Part shown: one piece after another, positions 43,497 to 51,940 of the stretch | How positions within the stretch are numbered: position 1 is the first letter of the stretch | How the letters are laid out: the number at the start of each line of letters is the position of its first letter | Assembly: GCA_023433945.1 (NCBI GenBank) | Contig: JAEYTP010000023.1 | Coordinates: 1-56,776, forward strand | DNA from: Bacillota bacterium | GTDB lineage: Bacteria > Bacillota > Clostridia > Acetivibrionales > DSM-1351 | Reading direction: 5' to 3' | DNA: 56,776 bases | Notes under the pieces: model-generated | What the model was told of the DNA's origin: nothing | What the model saw: the letters and a program-made list of their open reading frames with translations, nothing else | The model's database searches: none | Position numbers and translations under genes: made by a program

Positions 43497-43702
43497 GTAA
43501 AATATACAAAGTTTTACTTAAATAGGAAGTTTGCGAGATAAGATATGATATGACATAAATAGGAATATTACACTACTATATGCAGATATTGCATACTGTT
43601 TTATACGATAAGATATAGATATCGCATACAGTATTATCGAAATATTATATAGATACTACATGTTCAATTCAAGCACACATTACCTTAATAATCCTATAAA
43701 CA
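43497..43702. other. AT-rich non-coding stretch with loose repeats
   Basis: The gap of about 315 bp between the two transsulfuration genes holds the promoter above and, from about 43530, AT-rich DNA with loosely repeated GATATAGATATCGCATAC-like and ATACTACATG-like pieces. No gene, clear hairpin terminator or tRNA is visible. Confidence 0.5.
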
Positions 43703-44854
43703 TTACTCTAGTGCTTGGTTCAAATCCTGAATTAGGTCTTCTATATCCTCAATACCAACTGACAGTCTGATAAGGTTATCATATATACCTATCCCCTCTC
43801 TTATATCCTTTGGTATTGAAGCATGAGTCATACTAGCTGGATGCTCAACCAAGCTTTCAACTCCCCCCAAGCTCTCCGCCAATGAGAAAAGTTTGGTCTT
43901 TCCTAGAAAGGATTTTGCCACATCAATACCACCCTTTATTAGGAATGTCACCATCCCACCCGGAAGCTTCATCTGACTGTTGGCAAGCTCATATTGAGGG
44001 TGGCTTTTTAAACCTGGATAGATTACCTTTTCTACGTTGGGATGTTCTTCTAGAAATTCAGCTATTTTTTGAGCATTTATAGAGTGCTCCCTTACTCTTA
44101 TTGCCAAGGTTTTTATTCCTCTGAGAACAAGGAACGAGTCAAATGGTGATAGAATAGCTCCCGTTGCATTTTGCAAGAAATATAACCTTTCTTGCAAATC
44201 TACATTTTCTCCTACTACTGCCACCCCTGCTATGACATCAGAATGTCCATTTATGTATTTTGTCGCAGAATGTACTACTATATCAAATCCATATTCGAGT
44301 GGCCTCTGAATAAATGGAGTTGCGAAGGTGTTATCACAAACAGTAATTATATCATGCTCTTTGGCAATTGCTGCTATTCTCTTTAAATCAACTATTTTAA
44401 GTAGAGGATTTGTTGGACTTTCAACCCATATCATTTTTGTATTTTCTTTAATATGCCTCAAAATACCATCATCACTATCAAGATTAATATAGTCAACTGA
44501 AATACCAGCTGTAGTCTTTTTTACCTTTTCAAATAGTCTGAAACTGCCGCCATACAGATCATTAATTGATATGATATGTGAATCTTTTGGAAGTAAATCA
44601 ATTATTGTTGAGCAAGCTGCTAAACCAGAAGAAAAGGCGAAACCCTTTTTGCCACTTTCCAGATCAGCAATACACTGTTCAAGTGCAAACCTCGTAGGAT
44701 TCTTTGACCTCGAATACTCATAACCCTTGTTTATACCTGGCGCTTGCTGCACATATGTTGATGTCGCGTAAATAGGAGTCATTATGGCCCCGGTTGTTTC
44801 ATCAGGCTGTTGCCCTGAATGAATTGACTTAGTAGCAAATTTATAATTACTCAT
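43703..44854 (-). CDS. mccB: Cystathionine gamma-lyase / homocysteine gamma-lyase type PLP enzyme (MccB-like)
   Basis: This 383-residue transsulfuration enzyme has YEYSRSKNPTRFALEQCIA, IWVESPTNPLLKIVDLKR, the PLP lysine in VVHSATKYINGHSDVIAGV, and SLGGVESLVEHPASMTHAS. Its start overlaps the stop of the upstream cystathionine beta-synthase gene by 8 bp. The order beta-synthase then gamma-lyase is that of mccA-mccB, which convert homocysteine to cysteine by reverse transsulfuration. MetC-like beta-lyase activity cannot be excluded. It is the last gene of the long nifB-to-mccB run. Confidence 0.85.
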   Translation of the reverse strand: MSNYKFATKSIHSGQQPDETTGAIMTPIYATSTYVQQAPGINKGYEYSRSKNPTRFALEQCIADLESGKKGFAFSSGLAACSTIIDLLPKDSHIISINDLYGGSFRLFEKVKKTTAGISVDYINLDSDDGILRHIKENTKMIWVESPTNPLLKIVDLKRIAAIAKEHDIITVCDNTFATPFIQRPLEYGFDIVVHSATKYINGHSDVIAGVAVVGENVDLQERLYFLQNATGAILSPFDSFLVLRGIKTLAIRVREHSINAQKIAEFLEEHPNVEKVIYPGLKSHPQYELANSQMKLPGGMVTFLIKGGIDVAKSFLGKTKLFSLAESLGGVESLVEHPASMTHASIPKDIREGIGIYDNLIRLSVGIEDIEDLIQDLNQALE

Positions 44855-46217
44855 TTATTCGCCTCCTCAAAAAGTTAATATAATCAATTTTGGTTATAAG
44901 ACCATAAAAATAATATTCATCTGCAATAATAGCAGTGAGTCCATTTTTTAATACCTCAACTAGTGTAGTTATATCATCACTTGGCTTTAATGTTTTTAGT
45001 TGTTTGGACATAAACTCAGCTACAGGCCGCTCAAAGCATTTATTCCCTTCACTTTCAATAGCAAGCAGTATATCATACTCATCTATTATCCCTATGACCT
45101 GTTCTTTTTCTAAAATCGGTAGCTGCGAAATACTATACATTTTCATATTCTGATAGGCTTGGGTTAAAGTATCGGTAGGACTCAAAGAGACTACAGCTTT
45201 ATCAAAATAGCTTCTTGAAATGATATCAGTCAAATCACCTTTTTCCTCCTTTGTAATAAAACCGTTGTCAGCCATCCAATAGTCATTGAACATTTTGGAA
45301 AGATACTTGTTTCCACTGTCACATGCAAAAGTAACAATATTTTTGGGTGTTGTCTGCTCTTTGGCGTATTTAATAGCGGCAGCAACAAGTACACCTGTTG
45401 ATGAACCAGCAAAAATGCCTTCTTCTTTTAACAGTCTTCTTGCTATCAAAAATGATTCTGAATCAGATATTGTATATGCCTTCTTCACCAATTCGAAGTT
45501 GCATTGTTCAGGAATAAAATCTTCGCCAATACCTTCAACGAGCCAACTTCCAGAATTATTACAACTATTACCCAAATAATAGTCTCTCAATATAGAGCCT
45601 TTAGGGTCAGCTAAAACAAACTCCGTATCGGGTTTTTCTTGTTTGAAAAAAGCGCTCAACCCTGTTATCGTACCAGCAGATCCAACTCCCACAACAACTG
45701 CATCTACTCTACCATTCATTTCACTCAATATTTCTGGACCGGTAGTAGTTTCATGTGCCAATGGGTTATATTTATTATTAAATTGATTTAAGTAGTAAGA
45801 ACCAGGAATCTGCTTTGAAATATGTTCTGCCTTATCTTGATAATAATCGGGGTGTCCTTTTAAAACATCCGATCTAGTTAAGATAATTTCTGCCCCCATT
45901 GCTTTTAAGTGGGATATTTTTTCCTGACTCATTTTATCAGGTATGACTAAGATAAGCTTATATCCTTTTCTTGAAGCAGCTAATGCTAAGCCTAATCCTG
46001 TATTACCGGCTGTAGCCTCAATAAGTGTATCACCTGGCTTAATAATTCCATCTTTTTCGGCATTTTCTATCATGGATAGACCTACCCTATCCTTTATTGA
46101 GCCCCCGGGATTTTGGTTTTCAAGTTTGACAAATAATCTTGACTGACCAATATCAAAACACTTTATCTCAACTATAGGGGTATTGCCAATTAACTGCAAA
46201 ACATTATCATATATCAT
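44847..46217 (-). CDS. mccA: Cystathionine beta-synthase-type enzyme with CBS-domain pair (MccA-like)
   Basis: This is about 456 residues. A PLP fold II catalytic domain (about 1-325) has the lysine in NPGGSIKDRVGLSM and EATAGNTGLGLA. A C-terminal pair of CBS domains (about 335-456, FDKAVVSLSPTDTLTQAYQNM and onward) may bind AdoMet or adenosine nucleotides. It should join homocysteine with serine or O-acetylserine to give cystathionine. The ATG at 46217 lies after GGTGGGAG; an alternative start 12 bp upstream overlaps that site. It is coupled to mccB downstream. Confidence 0.88.
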   Translation of the reverse strand: MIYDNVLQLIGNTPIVEIKCFDIGQSRLFVKLENQNPGGSIKDRVGLSMIENAEKDGIIKPGDTLIEATAGNTGLGLALAASRKGYKLILVIPDKMSQEKISHLKAMGAEIILTRSDVLKGHPDYYQDKAEHISKQIPGSYYLNQFNNKYNPLAHETTTGPEILSEMNGRVDAVVVGVGSAGTITGLSAFFKQEKPDTEFVLADPKGSILRDYYLGNSCNNSGSWLVEGIGEDFIPEQCNFELVKKAYTISDSESFLIARRLLKEEGIFAGSSTGVLVAAAIKYAKEQTTPKNIVTFACDSGNKYLSKMFNDYWMADNGFITKEEKGDLTDIISRSYFDKAVVSLSPTDTLTQAYQNMKMYSISQLPILEKEQVIGIIDEYDILLAIESEGNKCFERPVAEFMSKQLKTLKPSDDITTLVEVLKNGLTAIIADEYYFYGLITKIDYINFLRRRINE

Positions 46218-46329
46218 ATTTACTCCCACCTAGCACCATTGTTTATGTAGTTGTACACTTACAAAACTAACGGCACTTTTTACACTATGCTCGCCAAAAT
46301 TAATAGTTCTAAACAACCTTTTTACAAAA

Positions 46330-46653
46330 CTACAGTATCCCCTTATCAATCAACTTATCCAGAACTGCAGATACCGAATATGGAGCCTCAAATACTCTCA
46401 TTCCCTTTGAATTTAAATATCTTGCGGCTCCCTGTCCAATACAGCTTACAAAGATTGAGTCGCAATCATATATCAGTTTTAAAACCCTATCAAATTCATC
46501 TTCCGAGTGAACTGTTACAGCAGACTTATTTCTAATATCTATAAATTTATAATCAGTATCAGATAATTCATAGATATAAAATCTTTCCGCTTGGCCAAAA
46601 TGCTGATTAATCACTGTTCCATCTGTGCTTGCCATAGCTATTCGGTGTAACAT
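46330..46653 (-). CDS. NifX/NafY-type Fe-S cofactor-binding protein
   Basis: This is a 107-residue protein of the dinitrogenase iron-molybdenum cofactor biosynthesis family: RIAMASTDGTVINQHFGQAERFYIYEL, then an alpha/beta fold with a Cys pair region (DCDSIFVSCIGQGAARYL). It matches the C-terminal domain of the NifB-like protein in this same operon (VATSDGRLIDQHFGHTGNFVVYK). Such proteins carry NifB-co or related clusters between assembly steps. Placed between metQ and mccA, it probably delivers the cofactor of the nitrogenase-like enzyme encoded upstream. Confidence 0.9.
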   Translation of the reverse strand: MLHRIAMASTDGTVINQHFGQAERFYIYELSDTDYKFIDIRNKSAVTVHSEDEFDRVLKLIYDCDSIFVSCIGQGAARYLNSKGMRVFEAPYSVSAVLDKLIDKGIL

Positions 46654-46670
46654 AGGTCGGCCTCCTTGTA

Positions 46671-47501
46671 TTAAAAAGCAGGTATTACTGCTCCCTTATA
46701 TGTTTCTTCTATAAATTTCTTGACCTCCGGTGTTGTTAAAGCATTCTTAAGCTTTACTATTGCAGCATCATTTACCCTTGACGTCTTTGTTACAAGAATA
46801 TTTGCATAGGGTGAATCCTTTCCTTCTCTGAATAATGCAGTATTAGCATCTATTCCTGCATCAAGAATCTTGTTTGTATTGGTTACGTATCCATCGAACT
46901 CATCCTTGACTCGAATAATATTTGCTGAATCCAGCTCAGTAATTTTTAAATTCTTTGTATTGGTTTCAATATCGTTTATGGTTGCTGAGTAATTCTGTAT
47001 TGTTGACTTCAACTTAATGAACCCATTGTTTTCAAGTATTTTTAGCGCCCTATACTCATTTGTTGCATCATTAGGTATGGCTATTTTAGCACCATCGGGA
47101 ATTTCTTCCTTTGATTTGTACTTTACTGAATAGAAACCAATTGGTTCAACATGAATTGACCCTGCTGCAGCTAAATCATAGCCCTTCTCACTTTTAACAG
47201 AATTCAGATAAGGCAAATGTTGAAAGAAATTCACATCGTACTCTCCATTATCGGTTTGCTCATTAGCAAGTGAACCGGTGCTTGCATCCAAAACAATTAT
47301 TTTCAGTTCTACACCCTCTTTTTCTAATGCAGGCTTGACGAAGTTTAACAGCTCTGCGTGTGGAACAGCGTCTGCTGCTACTGTTAATAATGTCTTTTCA
47401 CCGTTGCTCTGTGTTGAGCTACTGTTGTCTGTTTTTCCACAACCACTTACCATAATCACTCCTGTAATAAGTATTGTTAATAGAGTAAAAATCTTTTTCA
47501 T
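46671..47501 (-). CDS. metQ: MetQ/NlpA-family substrate-binding lipoprotein
   Basis: This 276-residue lipoprotein has a signal peptide with lipobox VSGC (Cys21 lipidated). It then follows the NlpA fold: LTVAADAVPHAELLNFVKPALEKEGVELKI, the EQTDNGEYDVNFFQHLPYL ligand segment, and PNDATNEYRALKILENNGFIKL. It should capture L-methionine, D-methionine or a related thioether outside the cell for MetNI. The QH-LPYL and NDATN residues are those of methionine binders. A possible promoter with a palindromic operator lies just upstream. Confidence 0.92.
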   Translation of the reverse strand: MKKIFTLLTILITGVIMVSGCGKTDNSSSTQSNGEKTLLTVAADAVPHAELLNFVKPALEKEGVELKIIVLDASTGSLANEQTDNGEYDVNFFQHLPYLNSVKSEKGYDLAAAGSIHVEPIGFYSVKYKSKEEIPDGAKIAIPNDATNEYRALKILENNGFIKLKSTIQNYSATINDIETNTKNLKITELDSANIIRVKDEFDGYVTNTNKILDAGIDANTALFREGKDSPYANILVTKTSRVNDAAIVKLKNALTTPEVKKFIEETYKGAVIPAF

Positions 47502-47517
47502 AACTAATCCATCCTTT

Positions 47518-47553
47518 CATTTAATTAATATAATAAACATATATGTTTACTCA
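47518..47553 (-). promoter_or_regulatory. Possible metQ promoter with palindromic operator
   Basis: The perfect 16-bp palindrome TAAACATATATGTTTA (47534-47549) lies between metI and metQ. Read leftward, it fills the spacer between TTGAGT and TATATT (16-bp spacing), an ideal place for a repressor. The half-site TATGTTTA recurs at the nifB-like promoter. Confidence 0.6.
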
Positions 47554-47571
47554 ATAATAAGTTAAAAAAAT

Positions 47572-48282
47572 TTAAACAAGTGACCTCTTATGTAGTATCC
47601 TTTTGTAAAGTAAATCCCCTATTAGCTGTGTTAACTGCACTAACAAAACAAGTACAAGTACAGTCGCTAATAGAATATCTGTTTTAAATCTTGAATATCC
47701 AAATCTTACTGCAACATCCCCTAAACCTCCGGCCCCAAAAGAGCCTGCAAGTGCAGTAGTTGAGATGATAGCTATTACTGCTATAGTAAAACTTCTAACC
47801 AGTGAAGGTAATGCCTCTGGTAAAAGCACCTTTGCAATAATGTGAAAATTATTCGAGCCCATGGACTTTGCAGCTTCTAGTTTCCCCTTGGGGACCTCCA
47901 AAATACTGCTTTCTACCAATCTTCCAAACATGGGTACACAGCTTGCAACAAGGGCCAATATACATGCCTGTGGTCCGTAGGAAATACCTATAATAAGCCT
48001 AGAAAGCGGTAGTGTCAAAATGATTAAAATCATTGATGGCAAAGATCTAAGTATATTTACCAGTGACCCTAATACCTTATTTAAAGTAGGTATGGGATGC
48101 AGCCCCTGCTTATCAGTTACCACCAAAACAATGCCTAATAACAATCCCAATAAAAGTGTAAATATTACTGTCATTAAGGTCATATAAATTGTTTCCCAAA
48201 TTGCTGGTGTAACTATGGCCCAGGTTTGGCTACTGAAGGCACTTTTTATGACATCTAAAAGGGTTCCTTTATTTAAATTCAT
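47572..48282 (-). CDS. metI: Methionine-type ABC transporter permease
   Basis: This is about 236 residues with five predicted membrane helices and the permease EAA loop (SILEVPKGKLEAAKSMGSN). FGAGGLGDVAVRFGYSRF at the end is characteristic of MetI. The ATG at 48282 overlaps the metN stop by 4 bp (ATGA), which fixes the start and shows coupling. It forms the membrane channel of MetNIQ. Confidence 0.93.
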   Translation of the reverse strand: MNLNKGTLLDVIKSAFSSQTWAIVTPAIWETIYMTLMTVIFTLLLGLLLGIVLVVTDKQGLHPIPTLNKVLGSLVNILRSLPSMILIILTLPLSRLIIGISYGPQACILALVASCVPMFGRLVESSILEVPKGKLEAAKSMGSNNFHIIAKVLLPEALPSLVRSFTIAVIAIISTTALAGSFGAGGLGDVAVRFGYSRFKTDILLATVLVLVLLVQLTQLIGDLLYKRILHKRSLV

Positions 48283-49070
48283 ATTCCTGCCCCACCTTCT
48301 ACCCATTGAGTATTTGCAAAATCAGTATTAATCTTGATAAAAAGCTTTCCGGTATCACTCTCAGGATTACTAAAAATATCCCTTACCGAGCCACTTTCAA
48401 CAATATAACCATTTTCAAGCACCGCCATGCTATTGCACGTATACTTTATTACATCAAGTTCATGAGTTATCAAAACTATTGTAAGACCTAATTTTCTGTT
48501 TATATCCTTAAGCAAATCCAATACAGAAAGCGTAGTCTGCGGATCAAGAGCAGAAGTTGCCTCATCACTCAGAAGTACATCGGGATTGTTTGCAAGCGCT
48601 CTTGCTATCCCTACTCTTTGTTTTTGTCCACCACTTAATTGTCCTGGGTAATAATTAATCTTATCTGACAATTCAACAAGTTCTAGAATTTCCGTGACCC
48701 TTTTCTTGATTTCAGATTTTCTGTAACCAGCAATCTCCAATGGATAGGCTACATTTCCGTATACAGTACGAGAGTCAAATAGATTGAAATGTTGAAAAAT
48801 CATGCCTATTTTTTGTCTGCGTACATTAAGCTCCCTTTTTGAAAGATTGGTTATAGTATGTTCACCAATCCTTATACTCCCTGAATCAGGGTTTTCCATC
48901 CTATTAAGGCACCTAATGAGAGTAGACTTGCCAGCACCACTAAAACCAATAATTCCGAAAATATCTCCTCTCTGGAGTTCAATATTTATTCCTTTTAGCA
49001 CCTCAACTTTTTTGCCATTGCTTGCAAATGACTTATAGATATCTTTTATCGAAATAAAGCTCTCTTCCAT
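48279..49070 (-). CDS. metN: Methionine-type ABC transporter ATPase lacking the NIL domain
   Basis: This is a 263-residue ATPase with Walker A GFSGAGKST, the signature LSGGQKQRVGIARALA and Walker B VLLSDEATSALDP. It resembles MetN throughout. Usual MetN proteins have about 340 residues with a C-terminal NIL (ACT-like) domain that binds methionine and shuts the transporter off from inside. That domain is missing here, with the stop fused to the next start. Uptake should therefore escape substrate inhibition, or the real substrate is not methionine. It is the second step in the operon after the NifK-like gene (13-bp gap). Confidence 0.92.
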   Translation of the reverse strand: MEESFISIKDIYKSFASNGKKVEVLKGINIELQRGDIFGIIGFSGAGKSTLIRCLNRMENPDSGSIRIGEHTITNLSKRELNVRRQKIGMIFQHFNLFDSRTVYGNVAYPLEIAGYRKSEIKKRVTEILELVELSDKINYYPGQLSGGQKQRVGIARALANNPDVLLSDEATSALDPQTTLSVLDLLKDINRKLGLTIVLITHELDVIKYTCNSMAVLENGYIVESGSVRDIFSNPESDTGKLFIKINTDFANTQWVEGGAGI

Positions 49071-49083
49071 TAAGTCACCTCCA

Positions 49084-50400
49084 TTATCGGTATGTATCTA
49101 GTACTCTGTCATAAATATCCTCTATGGCTCTTAAACCTCCGTTATATCCAGCATATCCACAATGCAAAACCAATCTATAAAAAACAGGTACACTAACTAC
49201 CAATAGATCAGCATTTATTTCTTTGGCTAAATCACGTTCCCAGCCACTGCCAAGAATCAACGCTCTGCTTTTATGCTCGTCATTCTTAATTTCTTGCTGG
49301 ATAGCACCACCATCAACTGCAAAGCTTACTTCAACCGACCTAAACGGTGAAATATCTTTATACTGACTAGTAATTTGTTCCTTATACTCATCTGGAGTAT
49401 CATCAATTATAAATTGTCTTGCTGGAATAATGCCCAATTCATTAAGGAGAAATTTTGAAAATCCTATAGAATAGCTGGCATCAAGAATAGTATAAAATTT
49501 TCTTGGAAGACCATATCTGAATTCTAGCATAAAATCTGCCGTACGCTCTAAGTGAGCATAAAACCGTTCCTCCTCCGTCTTAACAAAATTCTCTACAGCT
49601 GATTTTTCTAGGTTACCAAAATCACCTACAGCTCTTAAGAATTTTGAGGTTTCATTTCCCCCAATAGGTATATAAGGGAAGTGAAGAAAAGGAGTTCCAT
49701 ATTTTTGTTCTAAATGCCTTACTATATTCACTCCAGCCCATGCACTAACAACAATATTGAATTGAGCTTTCGGTATTGTCCTCCACTCGCTGACACCCCC
49801 TGATTGGCTTCCAAATAAAATATTAACCTTTAACCCTATTCCATTTAGTATTCTTTTAAGCTCTTCCAGGTTGCCATTCCAGTATGGATCTTGATATGGT
49901 ATTGATGAGAAAACATTGACCAACCCTTTTTCAACATCAGTGTTATCTGCAAACTTATCAACATATTGATCTATAATAGCATTTACAACCTTCTCATGAC
50001 TTACAAAGTTATTACTCTTGAAACCGCCTGTCTCAGCATAAACAATGGGTAGATCATTTTTCTGGTAATCCGACGAAATACTACCGATATCATCCCCTAC
50101 TATATCTGAGGTGCAACCAGTGAGTACAACATATAAATCTGCATCTATTACCTTGAGTGCTCCATCAATTACGCTTCGCAGCCTGTCTTCACCACCATAA
50201 ACAACCTCGGCTTCGCTGGCATTCGTGCAAGGTATAGTACTTCCTCCTGCATATCCCTCACCCTGCCCAAGTAAACCATTTATTTTGCAACTACACCCTG
50301 GGCCAGCGTGTACAACGGGTACTGCTCTCTTAATTGCTACTACTGTTTGTTGTGCACCTAGTGCACATGAATATCTAGGTTGCTCAATAAACTTTGACAT
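49084..50400 (-). CDS. Nitrogenase-like component 1, beta-type (NifK-like) subunit
   Basis: This is 438 residues of the nitrogenase component 1 family. Three cysteines stand where NifK holds its half of the P-cluster: C12 (RYSCALGA), C36 (HAGPGCSCKI) and C96 (LTGCTSDIVGDD). It is shorter than true NifK (about 510-520) and lacks the long N-terminal extension. A signature segment ETGGFKSNNFVSHEKVV follows. It overlaps the NifD-like gene by 17 bp, so the two are coupled. It belongs to a nitrogenase-like group rather than N2-fixing NifK; the partner genes suggest thioether reduction, which is inferred. Confidence 0.88.
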   Translation of the reverse strand: MSKFIEQPRYSCALGAQQTVVAIKRAVPVVHAGPGCSCKINGLLGQGEGYAGGSTIPCTNASEAEVVYGGEDRLRSVIDGALKVIDADLYVVLTGCTSDIVGDDIGSISSDYQKNDLPIVYAETGGFKSNNFVSHEKVVNAIIDQYVDKFADNTDVEKGLVNVFSSIPYQDPYWNGNLEELKRILNGIGLKVNILFGSQSGGVSEWRTIPKAQFNIVVSAWAGVNIVRHLEQKYGTPFLHFPYIPIGGNETSKFLRAVGDFGNLEKSAVENFVKTEEERFYAHLERTADFMLEFRYGLPRKFYTILDASYSIGFSKFLLNELGIIPARQFIIDDTPDEYKEQITSQYKDISPFRSVEVSFAVDGGAIQQEIKNDEHKSRALILGSGWERDLAKEINADLLVVSVPVFYRLVLHCGYAGYNGGLRAIEDIYDRVLDTYR

Positions 50401-51865
50401 TCAGGTCACCCCCTAAGAAATGAAATGGGTTTTGCTCTAGCCACCACTTTGTGTATGGCATTGTACTATGTTTAGCCAAATTGGTTACAAACTCAATATT
50501 ATCAAGTGTTTCAATAATACGCTCTGCATAATTTAGTATTCCTTGGTATCCAAAACTGAACTGTTCATCTCCAATAAGAAGTGTTGGAATGCCAAGTTTT
50601 GCTCCCCATACTGTCATTCCACCGTGCCTCGCTATCATAATATCCGGTTTGACCCGGTTAAGAATATTTACCAGTTCAAACGCTTGTTTATTACAAACAT
50701 TATAATTGGGTATATCCCCGTAAGTATTTACCGTATGTGCCAATGCATCCGAAGTAGTGTCGCCATTGTCATAAATAGGATCATGATGAAAGATGGCTGC
50801 ACCCTGTACTTCCATTCCTAATTCTCTTAATAGTGCTATAAGTGAATGTCCATGTGCAGCACCAGCAGTAACATAAGCTTTTTTACCTTTCAGCCTACCT
50901 CTGTAATCTTCTAATTTAGGCAATATTTTGACGTGCTCTCTCTCAATAATGTCCTCTACTAGCTGTTCCTTACCTAGTACTTTGCCTAATTCCCTATACC
51001 AATTATCAGTTCCAGCAATACCGTATGCTGGTGGGACCTTTATTTCAGGAACTCCGTATATTTGTTCAAGCGCTGCGCCAATATATGTCCCTAGTGTAGT
51101 GCATATCTGAATGGTAGCAGCAGCTTCAGAAATATGTTCAAGCTCTGCAATGGTTGAAAACGGAACAATATATTCTGGTTCATATCCCAACTCGTTCAGC
51201 AATTCATCAAAAATGTGGCTGCCCCAAAAATTAATTATATTTACCTTATTTGTTTTCTTTTCAGGTGGCTTTACTATTTTTCGAATAATTGAATGATATG
51301 CTGAGTCAAAACCAGTAGTCCATATTTTTGATTTGAACCCCTCACAAAAGCATGCAACCACCGGTATTCCAAGTTCTTCACTAAGATCGTTTACCACACT
51401 TTCAACATCATCCCCTATAATTCCAGATGCACAAGAAGTAGTAACAAAAAAAGCATTAGGATGAAGTCTCTCATATGCCTCACGTATTGTCTCTTCAAGC
51501 TTTTGAGTTGCCCCAAAAACTGTATCCTTTTCCTCTATATTAGAGCTGAAGTATCTCCCTAAAGCTGGAGGTAAACTTCTTTCCATCTGCCCAACCCTAT
51601 ACACAAAATTGAATCCGAAAAAATCTCCCGCACAGCCTATTGGAGCATGATTTATGATAATAGCATCCTGTATCATGGATAATTGACAAAATGCATTTGT
51701 AGAACTACAACCCATACATTGGGAAAAGCTTCGGCTGCAATCTCTCAAATCTCCTTTTCTCGAACAGCTAACCAGCTGCTTTGCAGTTCCTTCAAAACCT
51801 GTAATTGACCCAAGTCTGATTTCTCGAATTGTTACCTCTGGCTCTCTTATATTTACTTCACTCAT
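50384..51865 (-). CDS. Nitrogenase-like component 1, alpha-type (NifD-like) subunit
   Basis: This is about 493 residues from the ATG at 51865 (GGGGG ribosome binding site; an in-frame start lies 36 bp upstream). P-cluster-type cysteines are visible: C53 in the CMGCSS region, C78 (APIGCAGD) and C145 (TSCASGIIGDD). C255 in IQICTTLGTYIG aligns with the FeMo-cofactor Cys275 of NifD. The position of cofactor ligand His442 aligns with Gly432 (PTLLIGDEQF). The subunit therefore probably binds an iron-sulfur cluster of NifB-co type, not Mo-homocitrate cofactor. Genes around it point to sulfur metabolism, as in methylthio-alkane reductase (MarD); that assignment is inferred. Confidence 0.88.
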   Translation of the reverse strand: MSEVNIREPEVTIREIRLGSITGFEGTAKQLVSCSRKGDLRDCSRSFSQCMGCSSTNAFCQLSMIQDAIIINHAPIGCAGDFFGFNFVYRVGQMERSLPPALGRYFSSNIEEKDTVFGATQKLEETIREAYERLHPNAFFVTTSCASGIIGDDVESVVNDLSEELGIPVVACFCEGFKSKIWTTGFDSAYHSIIRKIVKPPEKKTNKVNIINFWGSHIFDELLNELGYEPEYIVPFSTIAELEHISEAAATIQICTTLGTYIGAALEQIYGVPEIKVPPAYGIAGTDNWYRELGKVLGKEQLVEDIIEREHVKILPKLEDYRGRLKGKKAYVTAGAAHGHSLIALLRELGMEVQGAAIFHHDPIYDNGDTTSDALAHTVNTYGDIPNYNVCNKQAFELVNILNRVKPDIMIARHGGMTVWGAKLGIPTLLIGDEQFSFGYQGILNYAERIIETLDNIEFVTNLAKHSTMPYTKWWLEQNPFHFLGGDLNVKVY

Positions 51866-51940
51866 AGTTGCTAACCCCCTGCCATGATTTCTTTTAACCA
51901 TTATTGACTATAATAAAAACATACGATGTCTTGATAAAGT

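Noticed and set aside
46251..46535. Plus-strand 94-codon frame opposite the NifX-like gene
   Set aside because: It is antisense to the recognisable NifX-like protein and has no homology-like features.
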